From Clostridiaceae bacterium (GTDB lineage: Bacteria; Bacillota; Clostridia; Oscillospirales; Acutalibacteraceae), in NCBI GenBank assembly GCA_904501895.1, contig CAJGCX010000083.1, forward strand, positions 1 through 7,526: DNA of 7,526 nt, in the 5' to 3' direction. The notes under the pieces were generated by a model. It was not told the DNA's origin. It saw only the letters and a program-made list of their open reading frames with translations, and made no database searches. Shown here in pieces: positions 6,398 through 7,526 of this stretch. The translations under genes and the position numbers were made by a program. The stretch's first letter is position 1; every line of letters begins with the position of its first letter.

Positions 6398-7526
6398 TTA
6401 TTTAAAATAGTACACACGACACTCATAAGGTCTTGTTACGAAAGAATTGTGTGTTACAGGATTAAGGTTATAGTTTGAAAGCACAAGTTCTCCCTTTGAA
6501 AGGTCGATTCCTGCAGGCGCTTCAAAGTTCACACATTTATCAGAGAATGAGCAAACCACAAGAACCTTTTCACCCTCAAGATTTCTTTCATAAACGAAGA
6601 GCTTATCGCTGTTTTCGTAATACTGCTTGAAATCGCCGTAAATTACAACCTCGTGCTCCTTACGGAATTTGAGAAGCTTACGATAGTAATTAAGAATTGA
6701 GTTTTCATCCGCCTCAGCAGCTGCCACATTGATTTCTGTGTAATTAGGGTTAAGGCTGAACCAAGGCTTTGCTGTTGAGAAGCCTGCATACTCACTATCA
6801 TCCCACTGAACAGGAGTTCTTGAGTTTTCACGTGAGCCTGCGTTAGCCATTTTGATGAATCTGTCACCCTTGATACCAAGCTTATTGAACATAATCTGGT
6901 TATTAAAGGTAATCATATCCTTGAATTCGTCGATTGAGTGAAGCTCGATATTTGTCATACCGATTTCCTGACCCTGATAAATGAAAGGAGTGCCCTTCTG
7001 AAGATAGCACATTGTTGCAAGCATTTTACCACTTTCAACTCTGTATTTAAGGCTACCGTAACGGTCAATAATTCTTGGATGGTCGTGGTTTTCAAGATAA
7101 AGTGTATGCCAGCCCTTACCGTTCATAGCGTCATACCATTTCTGATAGCATTTCTTCATCTTCTTAAGGTTGAACGGAGTCTTAATCCAGTCTGTCATAA
7201 AGCAGTCTGCTTCAAGGTGGTCAAAGCTGAACATTGTCTTAAGAACCTGAGTATCATCCTCAGTAACAAAGCGAAGCACCTTTTCAGGAGTGATAAGTGG
7301 ACCTTCACCAACTGTAAAGCAATCATACTTTGAAAGAACATCATCGTGGAATTCCTTAAGATATTCGTAAAGATGAGGACCACAGTTGTAATGCTCCATA
7401 CCTGCTGCTACAGGAATTGGAATAGCGTTTGGAAGTCCTTCACGCTTTGAAATGTATGTAATAACGTCTTCACGGAATCCGTCAACACCCATATCAAGCC
7501 AGAATTTCATAATATCCTTAACTTCC
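6398..7526 (-). CDS. malL: GH13 alpha-glucosidase (oligo-1,6-glucosidase type), 5' truncated
   Basis: The C-terminal two thirds of a GH13 enzyme of the oligo-1,6-glucosidase/MalL group (usual length about 550 residues). The frame is open to the right edge, and five more in-frame codons precede the Met at 7510, so that Met (MKFWLDMG) is internal. Numbered from it, region II is DGFREDVI (10-17) with nucleophile Asp15. Region III is TVGEG (66-70) with acid/base Glu69. Region IV is LENHDHPR (139-146) with transition-state stabiliser Asp143. GTPFIYQGQEIGMTN (173-187) and SRTPVQWDDSEYAGFS (230-245) are family hallmarks, and a beta-sandwich domain covers about 285-370. The residue after the nucleophile is Val16; in this family Val there goes with alpha-1,6 activity and Ala or Thr with alpha-1,4. 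Isomaltose, panose or similar sugars are thus the expected substrates. It should act in the cytoplasm, fed by the transporters downstream. The symbol malL is by family; trehalose-6-phosphate hydrolase (treC) is a close relative and less likely. Promoter and N-terminus are outside the window. Confidence 0.9.
   Translation of the reverse strand, partial: EVKDIMKFWLDMGVDGFREDVITYISKREGLPNAIPIPVAAGMEHYNCGPHLYEYLKEFHDDVLSKYDCFTVGEGPLITPEKVLRFVTEDDTQVLKTMFSFDHLEADCFMTDWIKTPFNLKKMKKCYQKWYDAMNGKGWHTLYLENHDHPRIIDRYGSLKYRVESGKMLATMCYLQKGTPFIYQGQEIGMTNIELHSIDEFKDMITFNNQIMFNKLGIKGDRFIKMANAGSRENSRTPVQWDDSEYAGFSTAKPWFSLNPNYTEINVAAAEADENSILNYYRKLLKFRKEHEVVIYGDFKQYYENSDKLFVYERNLEGEKVLVVCSFSDKCVNFEAPAGIDLSKGELVLSNYNLNPVTHNSFVTRPYECRVYYFK

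Noticed and set aside
6938..7333. Open frame of 131 codons on the + strand inside the GH13 gene
   Set aside because: It runs antisense across the conserved GH13 regions; the translation has no recognisable domain and the frame exists because of codon bias in the true gene.
7508..7510. ATG at the beginning of MKFWLDMG as the start of the GH13 gene
   Set aside because: The frame continues upstream to the window edge without a stop, and family members have a long N-terminal barrel portion before this segment.
1..7526. Search for defence system, phage, IS element, CRISPR array, tRNA or riboswitch
   Set aside because: All coding space is explained by RmuC, two glycosidases and two transporters; the gaps are at most about 110 bases and show only promoter, RBS and terminator-type signals.

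Overview
The window is AT-rich, tightly packed bacterial DNA with AAGGAG-type ribosome binding sites and short intergenic gaps. The proteins (an RmuC, a GH3 with a clostridial-type C-terminal extension, and a GH13 of the oligo-1,6-glucosidase/MalL type) suggest an anaerobic Firmicute of class Clostridia, perhaps a gut Oscillospiraceae or Lachnospiraceae. This placement is inferred from protein style and base composition; there is no rRNA or other marker gene to confirm it. The standard genetic code fits all genes.

Layout, left to right. (1) Positions 2-949, + strand: the C-terminal three quarters or so of RmuC, cut by the left edge. (2) 950-1037: a short AT-rich gap with a plausible promoter and a strong RBS. 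(3) 1038-3476, + strand: a complete 812-residue GH3 beta-glycosidase with no signal peptide. (4) 3477-3585: a convergent gap with two terminator hairpins, one for the GH3 gene and one that can serve both strands. (5) 3586-4971 and 5033-6385, both - strand: two full-length paralogous 12-helix MFS transporters, separated by a 61-bp gap that holds a terminator-like hairpin inside a larger inverted repeat. (6) 6398-7526, - strand: a GH13 alpha-glucosidase cut by the right edge. It lies 12 bp upstream of the first transporter and is probably co-transcribed with it.

Read in the direction of transcription, the - strand operon is alpha-glucosidase, transporter 1, hairpin, transporter 2, bidirectional terminator. 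The likely logic is sugar uptake followed by cytoplasmic hydrolysis: the transporters import short gluco-oligosaccharides and the GH13 enzyme releases glucose from them. A valine after the GH13 nucleophile points to alpha-1,6 links (isomaltose-type substrates). The convergent GH3 enzyme would act on beta-linked oligosaccharides in the cytoplasm. Sharing the transporters between the two enzymes is possible but not shown.

No CRISPR array, mobile element, tRNA, phage gene or defence system is visible. I see no clear new system. The most interesting points are the duplicated transporter pair with a hairpin between the copies and different codon choice in each, the family-specific loop motifs of these transporters, and the uncharacterised C-terminal tail of the GH3 enzyme.
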